This document shows positions 55,190 through 63,786 of a stretch of 64,000 nucleotides of DNA, one piece after another. The notes beneath the pieces were generated by a model, which was not told the origin of the DNA, ran no database searches, and worked only from the letters and a program-made list of their open reading frames with translations. The stretch's first letter is position 1. Each line of letters opens with the position of its first letter. Both the position numbers and the translations under genes were made by a program. The stretch comes from Paraglaciecola mesophila KMM 241 (GTDB taxonomy: Bacteria; Pseudomonadota; Gammaproteobacteria; Enterobacterales; Alteromonadaceae), in the NCBI RefSeq assembly GCF_000315015.1, contig NZ_BAEP01000049.1, positions 1 through 64,000 on the forward strand. Direction: 5' to 3'.

Positions 55190-55501
55190 CTATTGAATTA
55201 TTTCACTGATTTGAACGGTTGGCTGGGTATTGGTGAAGTTAGTCAAATCTGCCAAAATTTCCCCTTGATGAGGGCCAAACGATTTTTGGAATGATTCTAC
55301 TGATTCGAAGACCAAATGCCCCATAGCAATGTACGCAGGGGCCTCACCTGGTGCCCCGCCTGCTATACCAAGATCTGCATGAGCTGAAACAAGCGCCTCA
55401 CCGACTAACTCAGCAACAAGCGGCAAATGCGTAGCTCGGTAGTAACCCATATCGAAGGTAGCGCTTTCACTGTTTGGATATAACACACTGACTTTAATCA
55501 T
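55190..55501 (-). CDS. EthD-family protein
   Basis: About 103 residues of the EthD dimeric alpha/beta barrel family ('MIKVSVLYPNSESATFDMGYYRATHLPLVAELVGEALVSAHADLGIAGGAPGEAPAYIAMGHLVFESVESFQ'). The ATG at 55501 has AGGA eight bases before it. The upstream frame to 55546 is less likely. These proteins accompany oxygenases and polyketide or ether degradation pathways. Convergent with the nitronate monooxygenase gene. Confidence 0.85.
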   Translation of the reverse strand: MIKVSVLYPNSESATFDMGYYRATHLPLVAELVGEALVSAHADLGIAGGAPGEAPAYIAMGHLVFESVESFQKSFGPHQGEILADLTNFTNTQPTVQISEIIQ

Positions 55502-55678
55502 TAAATTTATCCTATTAAGATGATATTGAGTATTGATGCTTAACACTTAACCAAGCATGTCACGCATCAAAGTGAACGATTGTTCAAGTATGTCCTAAGC
55601 TAACCCGTTGCGCGAGTGGTTTATGTGTCACAGTCATGTTTAGTAACCCATTTTATAAAGCGTGAACTACATACTTGC

Positions 55679-56017
55679 TTACATAGCGTGACAATTTATC
55701 GCCGCCATACGACCTATTTGCAACACTAGGTCATCACCTTTACCACGGATACTGTTCGGTCCATTAGTGTAAGAAAAGCCCGAAGCGGTGGGCTCTTGTT
55801 TAAGCTCAATATTTTCGTTGTTGCGTATCATGACCGCTCGCTCACTGTCTTTATAAAAGCGCACGGTAACTGGGATGTTACCCACACATTCAAAAAGCAC
55901 TTGCGTGTACTGCGTTGCCTTTTCTGCCTCAGCACGCTTTTTATTTTCTAAGTTAGCTTCTGGGCTACATGCTTGTAAGCCAACCATCAATAATGGCATG
56001 AGTAGCACCGTTTTCAT
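55679..56017 (-). CDS. MliC-like lipoprotein
   Basis: A 112-residue lipoprotein with lipobox 'LQAC' (Cys about residue 17). The mature part follows the MliC pattern of membrane-bound lysozyme inhibitors: 'YTQVLFECVGNIPVTVRFYKDSERAVMIRNNENIELKQEPTASGFSYTNGPNSIRGKGDDLVLQIG...NC'. The 'SG' and 'KGD' positions that contact lysozyme are present. It is 64 bp downstream of the amine oxidase gene on the same strand, possibly co-transcribed. Confidence 0.7.
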   Translation of the reverse strand: MKTVLLMPLLMVGLQACSPEANLENKKRAEAEKATQYTQVLFECVGNIPVTVRFYKDSERAVMIRNNENIELKQEPTASGFSYTNGPNSIRGKGDDLVLQIGRMAAINCHAM

Positions 56018-56081
56018 TTTAGCTTTGATATTGGTTCTCCCTAAATAGTCGATAGAAAATCGGCGCAGCGACTAAGAACGT

Positions 56082-57491
56082 TTATAGTCGTTCGCTGATT
56101 TCTTGCGCCGCCCGCAAACCCGATATTATCGCAGACTCCATTCCTGAGTACATAAACTCTGTATGCTCACCGGCGAAATGCAACTTACCTTCGACACTCG
56201 TCATATGAGAAACATGCGTTTGCACTTGCCCAGGCGAAAATTGAATGTACGCCCCTTTAGAGAAGCGCTCGTTTGCCCATGACTGATGGTGTACCACCTC
56301 GGTTTTGCCTTTAAGTCCAGGGTAATATGTTTCTAGTGCATTATTGACGATACTAATGGCCTGATTGGCTGGCAGCTTATCCAAGGCCTTTGCTTGTTGG
56401 CCATTTACCCAGCTGGTGAGATAGGTTAAAGAACCACTCTCATCGACTTGACTAAATACACGCCCAAGGGTGTTGTCTGTCCATAGATTTGTCGCTTCTA
56501 AAATGGACACATCCGCCTGCTGATTAACCGCGAAATGTACTTGAGTCACTGGTGTATAAACGGCTTCCTTAATAGCGCGGCGCTTCTGCACGCTTATATC
56601 GCTGTTAAGGGCCACCTCCTTTAACGCAGAAAACGGGGTGGTGATGATACAGCGCTTAGCTGAATATTCGCTGCCATCTTCACAGCGCACCCTCACTGTT
56701 TTCGCTGCATTTATGATATGGCTTACCACCTTGTTAGTATGAACAGCATCCCCAACACCATCAGCCAGCGCTTGGGTGAAGCGACTATTGCCCCCTTGGA
56801 TTTTCTGTGCGCCTCTTCCACCTATTTTCGCTAAGCTCAAACGATAAAGCGCATCGGCGGCAGATAGTTCTTGTAGGCTAGATGCGTTTACATTCGCCTC
56901 CATTAGGCGTAGCGCTTCTACTGATATATTTTGCTGTTGAAAATACTCTTTCAGTGAAATGTCCAATGGCGCGTATTTCGCTGACGTCCAGTCAGAGGGC
57001 AACGCGTACTTTGGCCCCTGCCCCAACGCTTTGTAATACAAGCTTGAAGGTAAGGTTTTTTTGTCATCGCCGAGGAGCTTATTTTGCGGATGGGTAGGCC
57101 ATTCAGCTGCGCTAATGCGCTGGCCGTTTATCACAAAGGTATTTTGTTTGGCGTAGTTGCCCAAAGACACCAACGGTAAACCTAGCTGCTGGGCATAAGT
57201 GCGCATCATGCCGTACCCTTGACCAATTTGAAGCCCCCCTGCTTCCGCGTTTATGCCGTGGGAATTAACCGTAAGTATACGCCCGCCAACGCGCTCCCGC
57301 GCTTCCAAAACTAGCACTTTGTAGCCTTGCTCTTTTAAGTAACGCGCACTGGTAAGCCCCGCCAATCCAGCACCAATAACAATGATATCAACATTGTTAT
57401 GGTTTGCGGCCCAAAGCGGCGCAACTATTCCACCAGCCCCAACAAATAATGAACTAGCGGCTAAACCTTTTATGATCTGCCGACGATGCAT
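56082..57491 (-). CDS. Tat-exported flavin amine oxidase
   Basis: A 469-residue FAD-dependent amine oxidase (flavin monoamine oxidase group). N-terminus 'MHRRQIIKGLAASSLFVGAGGIVAPLWAA' is a Tat signal, so the folded flavoprotein is exported to the periplasm. FAD motif 'DIIVIGAGLAGLTSARYLKEQGYKVLVLEARERVGGRI', C-terminal 'LHFAGEHTEFMYSGMESAIISGLRAAQEI'. The 'GG.Q' region 'GINAEAGGLQIGQGYG' is kept. It likely oxidises an amine taken up or formed in the periplasm. It sits just after the TonB receptor 2 gene, separated by a terminator. Confidence 0.88.
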   Translation of the reverse strand: MHRRQIIKGLAASSLFVGAGGIVAPLWAANHNNVDIIVIGAGLAGLTSARYLKEQGYKVLVLEARERVGGRILTVNSHGINAEAGGLQIGQGYGMMRTYAQQLGLPLVSLGNYAKQNTFVINGQRISAAEWPTHPQNKLLGDDKKTLPSSLYYKALGQGPKYALPSDWTSAKYAPLDISLKEYFQQQNISVEALRLMEANVNASSLQELSAADALYRLSLAKIGGRGAQKIQGGNSRFTQALADGVGDAVHTNKVVSHIINAAKTVRVRCEDGSEYSAKRCIITTPFSALKEVALNSDISVQKRRAIKEAVYTPVTQVHFAVNQQADVSILEATNLWTDNTLGRVFSQVDESGSLTYLTSWVNGQQAKALDKLPANQAISIVNNALETYYPGLKGKTEVVHHQSWANERFSKGAYIQFSPGQVQTHVSHMTSVEGKLHFAGEHTEFMYSGMESAIISGLRAAQEISERL

Positions 57492-57530
57492 AAGGTACCT
57501 CCGTTTCAGTCGTACTTAATTTTAGTCAAT

Positions 57531-57556
57531 AAAAAAGCGAGATAACTCGCTTTTTT
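57531..57556 (-). terminator. Terminator after TonB receptor 2
   Basis: AAAAAAGCGA / TCGCTTTTTT stem with a 6-base loop, 58 bp after the receptor stop on the minus strand. Confidence 0.8.
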
Positions 57557-57613
57557 ATGGGTTGAAAAGAATGTAAGCCACTAGCGCATCACACTCTGTG
57601 TTTGAGTATCAAA

Positions 57614-59902
57614 CTAAAACTTGTATGAAGCAGTGATACCAAATTCACGACCACGACTTGGCGCAACAGGGAATGCACGAGCACCATAAGCAAAGCTTTG
57701 TACATCAACATACCTAAATACATACGTTGGCGTATCGTCATCTGTTACGTTGTTCACCCAGGCTGTTAACCGTATATTCTCTAACTGAACACCCGTTTTA
57801 AGGTGCAACAACTTACGTGAGCCAGTTTCAATTAAATTATGCACATGGGCATAACGCGTTGAGTCGTATGCGAAGTCCAAACGGCTGAACAACTCCATGC
57901 CATCATTAATTTGGGTAGAATAATTCAATGCTAACGTGGCTTCGTTTTTCGGTACTTGCGGCGGAGTATTGCCTTTTAAGTCACCAAACTCTCGCAGGTT
58001 GTCACCTACACAGAAACTAGAAGCACCGCCAGGGGCGAAGAAGCGGCATTGGTTAGAATCAAACAATTCTTCAAACTGTGCATCGGTGCGAGACAGGCCA
58101 AAGTCCAAGTTGAAGTGCTCGTTGATAATCCATTTAGCTTGAATCTCAATTCCTTTGATTTCAGTTGAGCCTGCATTAGACGTATAAGAAACCGGTGGGC
58201 CTTCAACCTCATCATAGCTATCAGTCAGTTGCTGCTTAGTCCAATCCATAGTGTACGCCGCGGCAGAAACGTATAAGCTGCCATCGAACATAGTGGACTT
58301 CACTCCTAGCTCATACATCACCATGTCTTCTTCATCAATCACCACTAAGTCATCAGGTAACAAAGTGCTGGTGTTAAAGCCTCCAGGGCTATTGCCTTCA
58401 GAGCGCGTCAAATATACTAAAGTGTCATCATTTAAATCGTACTCGCCGATAAAGCGCGTGGTAGTGCTGTCAAACTCGTTGCTGACATCAGCGAATTGTT
58501 CATTTTGAATAAGGGTGTCATAGGCTTCGGTGGTGACTTCATCGCTTGAGCGACGAATTTCAGCTGATAAACGGAAGTCGTCTGTAAACTCATACGTTCC
58601 CATCGCCATAAACGCAGTGTTATCTAACTCTTCAGCGAAGTTGTCGACCGCGGACGGCTCTGCTTCTGAATGCCAAATATAAGCGCCAACTGACCAATAT
58701 AACCTGTCGTCAAATGCGCTGGAACTGAAACGAATTTCATGGCTGTATTCATCTGAGCCAGACGAATCAAGGGTATACCATGAGTCAGCCGGCGTGAAAT
58801 AAGGTCCACCACTGAAAAAGCCAAAACTGAACGATTGCTCATCGCCGTTGTAGGTCTGATCCAAGCCTGTTTCGCCATCGTAGGAATTCCAACCGCTGAT
58901 CAAAGAAACAGTGCCAAAGTCAAAGTGATGATTTAATTTGAAGCTGATGTGCTCACTGGTGTTACGCAGGCCATAATCATCATTATCTAAAAATCCACCA
59001 CCACCAATACTGATAGGTTGGTCCGTTAAAGCTTCTCCGCAGTAGTAAGGGCGCGTGTCTAAAAAGCAGTTGTTCTCTTCAGCACCTTGGAAACCAAATG
59101 GTTGGGTTTCATCGTCGTTTTCGTTGTAAATATAGTTAAGGGAGATATCGGTATTTTTACTCGGTGTAAAGTACAACCCTAACATGCCAGATTTAGTTTT
59201 CTCGCCACCTACATCTGGGCCGTCTTCTTTGGTGTTGTTCCAATCTCCGTCGTAACTGTCGGCGGAAACTGATGCTCTAAAAGCGAACATATCGTTGAGC
59301 TTACTTGATACCCCAGCTGCCAGTTTCTGGTTACCGTTTTGGCCCAAGGTCGCATTAACGTAACCTGATAATTCATCAGCTGGCTTGCGAGTTATAAAGT
59401 TGATTGCGCCAGAGAAGGTACGGCGACCGTACTGCGCACTTTGCGGCCCTTTAACAATCTCTACACGCTCAATCAAATCTAGAGGCAAGCTTTGAATCGA
59501 GCCACCGAAATACACGCCATCAATAAAGTAAGAAGCCTTTTGTGAACCGAAACCCGGGATCCACGATACTCCGCGTATTACCGGAATATCAGATTGACGA
59601 CCAAAGGTTTTCTCCATGGACATACCCACCGCACTAACGGCAATATCATTGATGTTTTGCAAACCGCCTTTTTCAATGTCATCCGCATTGAAGGTCGTTA
59701 CAGAAATAGGAATTTTGTTTAGCGTTTCTTTACGATAACGCGATGTGACCTCAATTAACTCAATCGCCTCTTTGTTGAATTCGGTTTCCGTATCTGGCGT
59801 GGCCTCTTGGGCGAAGGCCGCGAGTGGCGCGGCGACAAATGGAGCCACTAGGGCTAGCTTAATCATTTGCGCTAATTTGCTGCGACTGTAATGCATGTTC
59901 AT
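57614..59902 (-). CDS. TonB-dependent receptor 2
   Basis: About 762 residues. Start at the ATG 59902 (AGAGGG seven bases before). A longer frame to 60037 is rejected because it precedes the signal peptide 'LAQMIKLALVAPFVAAPLAAFA'. TonB box-like 'KEAIELIEVTSRYRKETLNK', plug 'IPISVTTFNADDIEKGGLQNINDIA', 'IVKGPQSAQYGRRTFSGAINFITRKP', and a barrel ending 'EFGITASYKF'. It is homologous to receptor 1 (45239). Upstream lie two Fnr-like boxes and the shared palindrome, so both receptors seem to belong to one regulon. Confidence 0.92.
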   Translation of the reverse strand: MNMHYSRSKLAQMIKLALVAPFVAAPLAAFAQEATPDTETEFNKEAIELIEVTSRYRKETLNKIPISVTTFNADDIEKGGLQNINDIAVSAVGMSMEKTFGRQSDIPVIRGVSWIPGFGSQKASYFIDGVYFGGSIQSLPLDLIERVEIVKGPQSAQYGRRTFSGAINFITRKPADELSGYVNATLGQNGNQKLAAGVSSKLNDMFAFRASVSADSYDGDWNNTKEDGPDVGGEKTKSGMLGLYFTPSKNTDISLNYIYNENDDETQPFGFQGAEENNCFLDTRPYYCGEALTDQPISIGGGGFLDNDDYGLRNTSEHISFKLNHHFDFGTVSLISGWNSYDGETGLDQTYNGDEQSFSFGFFSGGPYFTPADSWYTLDSSGSDEYSHEIRFSSSAFDDRLYWSVGAYIWHSEAEPSAVDNFAEELDNTAFMAMGTYEFTDDFRLSAEIRRSSDEVTTEAYDTLIQNEQFADVSNEFDSTTTRFIGEYDLNDDTLVYLTRSEGNSPGGFNTSTLLPDDLVVIDEEDMVMYELGVKSTMFDGSLYVSAAAYTMDWTKQQLTDSYDEVEGPPVSYTSNAGSTEIKGIEIQAKWIINEHFNLDFGLSRTDAQFEELFDSNQCRFFAPGGASSFCVGDNLREFGDLKGNTPPQVPKNEATLALNYSTQINDGMELFSRLDFAYDSTRYAHVHNLIETGSRKLLHLKTGVQLENIRLTAWVNNVTDDDTPTYVFRYVDVQSFAYGARAFPVAPSRGREFGITASYKF

Positions 59903-59994
59903 GGGTGGTCCCTCTGACTTTATTGTAATAGTTCGGTTTTGTGTGCATTCCCGAAAACACGAGTGTAACGAGCTGACGAATATCACTTTAGCCA

Positions 59995-60010
59995 AATTTG
60001 CACGGACAAA
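59995..60010. promoter_or_regulatory. Palindrome ATTTGC-ACGG-ACAAAT upstream of TonB receptor 2
   Basis: Differs by one base from the perfect palindrome at 41435-41450. Located in the leader or promoter, about 93 bp before the receptor start. Confidence 0.5.
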
Positions 60011-60029
60011 TTCGTCCAAAATTTCCACG

Positions 60030-60043
60030 ATTGACATTTGTCA
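60030..60043. promoter_or_regulatory. Fnr-like box 1 upstream of TonB receptor 2
   Basis: TTGAC-ATTT-GTCAA is a perfect palindrome with the Fnr-type spacing, two symmetric changes from the consensus. A -10-like TAAAGT (minus, 59984-59989) would place this box near -60, a class I position. Confidence 0.5.
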
Positions 60044-60053
60044 AAGGGAATAG

Positions 60054-60067
60054 GTTGATAAATGTCA
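60054..60067. promoter_or_regulatory. Fnr-like box 2 upstream of TonB receptor 2
   Basis: TTGAT-AAAT-GTCAA, one base from consensus, 24 bp (about two helical turns plus) from box 1. Confidence 0.45.
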
Positions 60068-60155
60068 ATGTAATCCCTTGATCAAAAACTGTTAGTAATA
60101 CGTTAAAATAAAAGGTGAGAAAGGCTTAGTAAGTCATTGCTAATAAACATAAAAA

Positions 60156-60180
60156 AAGCGGGTTAATTTATAACCCGCTT
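60156..60180 (-). terminator. Terminator after the CpeT-like gene
   Basis: AAGCGGGTT / AACCCGCTT stem, loop of seven, followed on the minus strand by TTTTTT. Confidence 0.85.
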
Positions 60181-60207
60181 GCGTTTTACTATGTCGTGAA
60201 CTACGTA

Positions 60208-61269
60208 TCAGAAGCTAAAATGAGGCCGTTTTTCCTTAATTTTTAAGCCTGCCTGCATCCAGCGTAAATTCATGCCAGTGGTGGGGTTAGTGCGATCACT
60301 CCAAATATAGGTAATGGTTTTGCCCGAGGCATCATCAATCAAACCCAATTTGAAAATAGGGTCAAAGGTGTTCTGATACGTCAGCAATGCTAACTGAATC
60401 GAATAACCTGACTTCTCACCGGTTTTAGCGTCTTGCAAAGGCACTATTTGCCCTTCGTTATGTAGTAGCAAATCACGGTTAAACACCCACTTGGCATCTT
60501 CTGGTGCATCTTTACCGCCAATGCGTGTGCCGCCCCAGCCAGTAAAATAGACCACCTTACGGTTTTTATGAGGTATACCTGCTTTGTTGCCGAACACATA
60601 GTTACCATCTTCATCGGCGGCTTTATCGGCTATCCAAATTTCGTTATCCGTTAAGCGCAATGTATCGTTAAATAATATTTTTTTAGCACTGCGCTTTGAC
60701 ACAATAATGCACGTATCTTGGCCCATGGTGCCATCAAAATATTCGCCATTATATCGCCAATATACTTCGCACCCTGGATAGGTTGTTATCTCGTCTGTGC
60801 TCAAACTCTGATACACCTCAGGGTGCAAGTGGGCATCGGCGTATTTGGCTTCGTTTTTGAACCTATAAATATTCAGTTGCAAGGCGCCCTTTTCTTCATT
60901 TTGTACAAATTGATACAAACGCTGGCGATACACCTTGTTTGGGTCGCCATCCATGTACTGTTTTACAAAGTAAGTGGTGCCCTCAAGTGCTGGTGTTGCG
61001 AGCGGCGCAAATACGTGATGAATATGCTCGTGAACCTGTAAATCTGGCTCCTTTTCTTTAGATATATTGTCTTGCCAGTGCTGTTCGTGATTATCAAATT
61101 CAGCGGCAAACCACTGATGGAATAATGCTTCTTGAATGGTGTCTTCTTGTACCTGAGCTGACGCCATTGAAGCGATTTTTTGGCTAGCGCCTTCTTGGCT
61201 GGCACCTTCTTGGCTGGCGCAACTGGCTAAACTTGCGGCCACACATAATGCGGCAATAATCTGTTTCAT
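60208..61269 (-). CDS. CpcT/CpeT-family lipoprotein
   Basis: About 353 residues. The ATG at 61269 starts a lipoprotein signal ('MKQIIAALCVAASLASC'), followed by an EGASQ repeat (two 15-bp units). The C-terminal ~200 residues match the CpcT/CpeT family of bilin-lyase-like beta-barrels: 'YMDGDPNKVYRQRLYQFVQNEEKGALQLNIYRF', 'YPGCEVYWRYNGEYFDGTMGQDTCIIV'. In cyanobacteria these attach or chaperone bilins, and in heterotrophs the role is unknown. Here it lies between CoA-transferases and a TonB receptor. A longer frame to 61332 lacks a signal. Confidence 0.82.
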   Translation of the reverse strand: MKQIIAALCVAASLASCASQEGASQEGASQKIASMASAQVQEDTIQEALFHQWFAAEFDNHEQHWQDNISKEKEPDLQVHEHIHHVFAPLATPALEGTTYFVKQYMDGDPNKVYRQRLYQFVQNEEKGALQLNIYRFKNEAKYADAHLHPEVYQSLSTDEITTYPGCEVYWRYNGEYFDGTMGQDTCIIVSKRSAKKILFNDTLRLTDNEIWIADKAADEDGNYVFGNKAGIPHKNRKVVYFTGWGGTRIGGKDAPEDAKWVFNRDLLLHNEGQIVPLQDAKTGEKSGYSIQLALLTYQNTFDPIFKLGLIDDASGKTITYIWSDRTNPTTGMNLRWMQAGLKIKEKRPHFSF

Positions 61270-61285
61270 AGCTTTCCCTATTTGG

Positions 61286-62446
61286 TTAAATAAACGCATT
61301 TTCGCTGCGCATGGTGGCAATATCTGTATCACTGTAACCCAGCTCGATAAGCAGGCTTTGTGTGTCTTGGCTAAACGCAGGCAAGGTAAAGTTGGGTTGT
61401 GCTGGCTCTTGTTTGAACTTAACCGGCACCCCTAAATGCAAGTTACCTTGCTCATCAGTTAACAACATATCGCGCTGAGCTAAATGTTCGTCACGCACGG
61501 CGTCGTTTAAGCTGCGCACAGGGGACCAGCACACATCTATGTCAGCCAAAAATTCGCTCCATTGGCTCAGGGTTTTAGTTGCAAAAGTAGCTTGAAAGAA
61601 GGTTTTGACAGGCAGTTGTGCCACACCAGGTGGTTGAGAGCAAAGCGCAATTAAATCTTCTCTGCCCAGTGCCGTCAGCAAATTTTTGGCAAATTTAACT
61701 TCACTGCCACCAAGCGTTAGGTGCTCGCCATCACTGGTTTGGTATATATTGTACATGGCAGCGCCGCCCCAGCTGCGCTCGTCTTTGGGTTCAGGGGAGC
61801 GATTTTCGGCAAACGGTGGACCCATTACGTTGGCGTACCATGCCACCAGCGAGTCCTGCATAGAAATATCAAGGTAATCCCCTTGGCCGGTTTGTTGACA
61901 GCGTAGCAACGCCATCAACACTCCAGAAAATGCCATTAAGCTGCCCGCCATATCGGCCACCGGCATGGCCGGTGGCGCTGGTTTTCCATCTTGTCCTTGA
62001 TTGATTTGCAAAGCGCCTGAGTCCGCTTGAATACTCAAATCATGGGCAGGGTTTAAACGTTTAGGCCCCGTTTGCCCATAAGCAGAAATTGAGCAATAGA
62101 CTATCTTAGGGTTAATTTTTTTAATCGTTTCAAAATCAATACCGAGGCGCTCAACCACGCCAGGGCGAAATGCTTCAACCACCACATCAACGGTTTCGCA
62201 CAGCTTATAAAACGCTTGTTTTCCTGCGTTACTTTTTAAATTCAAGTTGATGCTTTTCTTGCCACGAAACACATTTCTAAACCACACTGACTGGCCGTTT
62301 TGCTTCAGGCCGATTTCACGCACTGGCTCACCTGTGGGTGGCTCTAGACTGATGACCTCTGCCCCGTGATCCGCCATCATCATGGTGAAATGCGGACCGG
62401 GTAAGAACAAGGATAAGTCGAGTACTCGATAGCCGTCTAACTTCAC
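61286..62446 (-). CDS. Class III CoA-transferase (CaiB/BaiF) 1
   Basis: A 386-residue family III acyl-CoA transferase: 'MKLDGYRVLDLSLFLPGPHFTMMMADHGAEVISLEPP', 'NLKSNAGKQAFYKL', 'VDVVVEAFRPGVVERLGIDFETIKKINPKIVYCSISAYGQTGPKRLNPAHDLSIQA', and the nucleophile Asp in 'MPVADMAGSLMAFSG'. It moves CoA between carboxylic acids. It is 50 bp downstream of a second family member and 17 bp upstream of the CpeT-like gene. Confidence 0.92.
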   Translation of the reverse strand: MKLDGYRVLDLSLFLPGPHFTMMMADHGAEVISLEPPTGEPVREIGLKQNGQSVWFRNVFRGKKSINLNLKSNAGKQAFYKLCETVDVVVEAFRPGVVERLGIDFETIKKINPKIVYCSISAYGQTGPKRLNPAHDLSIQADSGALQINQGQDGKPAPPAMPVADMAGSLMAFSGVLMALLRCQQTGQGDYLDISMQDSLVAWYANVMGPPFAENRSPEPKDERSWGGAAMYNIYQTSDGEHLTLGGSEVKFAKNLLTALGREDLIALCSQPPGVAQLPVKTFFQATFATKTLSQWSEFLADIDVCWSPVRSLNDAVRDEHLAQRDMLLTDEQGNLHLGVPVKFKQEPAQPNFTLPAFSQDTQSLLIELGYSDTDIATMRSENAFI

Positions 62447-62496
62447 CTGACACCTCTTATAAATAATCGATTGAAAGCACGTTTTACCATGTCGCT

Positions 62497-63687
62497 TTAT
62501 ACGGCTTTATTAGCGCTAAGCTCAGCAATATCAGCTTGGCTGTAGCCCAACTCATTTAGCAAATCTTGGGTATCTGTGCCCATAGGCACGGCTGCTTTTC
62601 CGCTTAATCGCTGACCATCAAGCTTGATCGGATTAGCCAGTATTTCCATTTTTTCATTCTGGGGATGAGGCACACTTTGCACCATGCCAATGTCTCGAAT
62701 GTACTGGTTATTCAACGCTTCTGGTACATCGTAAACCGGCGCACAAGGAATACGCCCTTTTAGCACTTCCAACCAATGTGCGGTGGGGTGAGCAGCCAAT
62801 ACGCGATCGATTTCTGTGGTCAGCACATCGCGATTTTCACGCCGCCCTGCGACTTGGGCAAAACGTGATTCTTTAAGGACTTCATCATCTAGAATATCAA
62901 CCAGCACATCCCAAAATTTGTCCGTCATGGCCATCAAAAATACAAAGCTGTCTTGGGTTTTATACAACTGACATGGCACCGTGGCAGGGTGCGCCGAGCG
63001 GGCAACGCGCTGCACCACATGGCTTTCGTTTAAGTACCATGTGGCTGGGTAAGATAGTTGATGAAGTGCTACATCGAATAGCGATACATCTACGTCTCTC
63101 CCCTGACCCGTGCGGTGAGCCCCTAACATAGCTGCGGTTAAACCTAATGAAGCGACAGCACCTGTCATGAAGTCCACCATGGACACCCCAAAGCGTGTTG
63201 GCGCTTGGTCAGGCTCACCAGTAAGGGACATCAAACCTGCTTCGGCTTGCATCAGGTAGTCATACCCCGGCCAATTGGCGCGGTCGTTGTCTCGGCCATA
63301 GGCAGATAGATGCCCGCAAACTATTTTCGGGTTAATGTGCTTTAACTGCTCGTAGGTAATACCCAATTTTTGCGGCTGATCGCCACGTAAGTTATTGGTT
63401 ACCGCATCGGCGGTTTTAACCAGTTTCTCGAAAACTTTACGCCCCTCTTCTGATTTTAAATTCAGAGTGAAGCTTTTCTTGTTTACATTGAACGTTTGAT
63501 AAAAATAGCTGTCGTTTTCACCTAGAAAAAATGGCCCCGTTTGACGAGACACATCCCCGCCGATGGCAGGGTTTTCAATTTTGATCACCTCTGCCCCCAA
63601 GTCGGCTAAATACATAGAGCCGTAAGGGCCTGCGCCGTATTGTTCAACGGCAATAATTCGTACACCATCAAGAGGGAGTGGAGTCAT
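62497..63687 (-). CDS. Class III CoA-transferase (CaiB/BaiF) 2
   Basis: A 396-residue relative of the previous gene: 'PLDGVRIIAVEQYGAGPYGSMYLADLGAEVIKIENPAIGGDVSRQTGPFF', 'SFTLNLKSEEGRKVFEKLVKTADAVTNNLRGDQPQKLGITYEQLKHINPKIVCGHLSAYG', nucleophile Asp in 'FGVSMVDFMTGAVAS'. It probably acts with the next acyl-CoA dehydrogenase in breaking down an acid after CoA activation. In this order the operon reads acyl-CoA dehydrogenase, CoA-transferase 2, CoA-transferase 1, CpeT-like. Confidence 0.92.
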   Translation of the reverse strand: MTPLPLDGVRIIAVEQYGAGPYGSMYLADLGAEVIKIENPAIGGDVSRQTGPFFLGENDSYFYQTFNVNKKSFTLNLKSEEGRKVFEKLVKTADAVTNNLRGDQPQKLGITYEQLKHINPKIVCGHLSAYGRDNDRANWPGYDYLMQAEAGLMSLTGEPDQAPTRFGVSMVDFMTGAVASLGLTAAMLGAHRTGQGRDVDVSLFDVALHQLSYPATWYLNESHVVQRVARSAHPATVPCQLYKTQDSFVFLMAMTDKFWDVLVDILDDEVLKESRFAQVAGRRENRDVLTTEIDRVLAAHPTAHWLEVLKGRIPCAPVYDVPEALNNQYIRDIGMVQSVPHPQNEKMEILANPIKLDGQRLSGKAAVPMGTDTQDLLNELGYSQADIAELSANKAV

Positions 63688-63743
63688 GGCTGTGTCCTTT
63701 TTTACGCTTTTTTTAGCTGTCTTTTGACTGCTCTTAGATATGA

Positions 63744-63779
63744 AGCCACGCTTGGTAGGTGCATTTACTAAGCGTGGCT
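63744..63779. terminator. Hairpin between acyl-CoA dehydrogenase and CoA-transferase genes
   Basis: AGCCACGCTT / AAGCGTGGCT, a 10-bp stem with a 16-base loop and no T-run. It may reduce transcription into the CoA-transferase genes or stabilise the 3' end. Confidence 0.5.
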
Positions 63780-63786
63780 ATTAACG

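Noticed and set aside
59903-60037. 45-residue N-terminal extension of TonB receptor 2
   Set aside because: It would bury the signal peptide. The ATG at 59902 has a good ribosome binding site.
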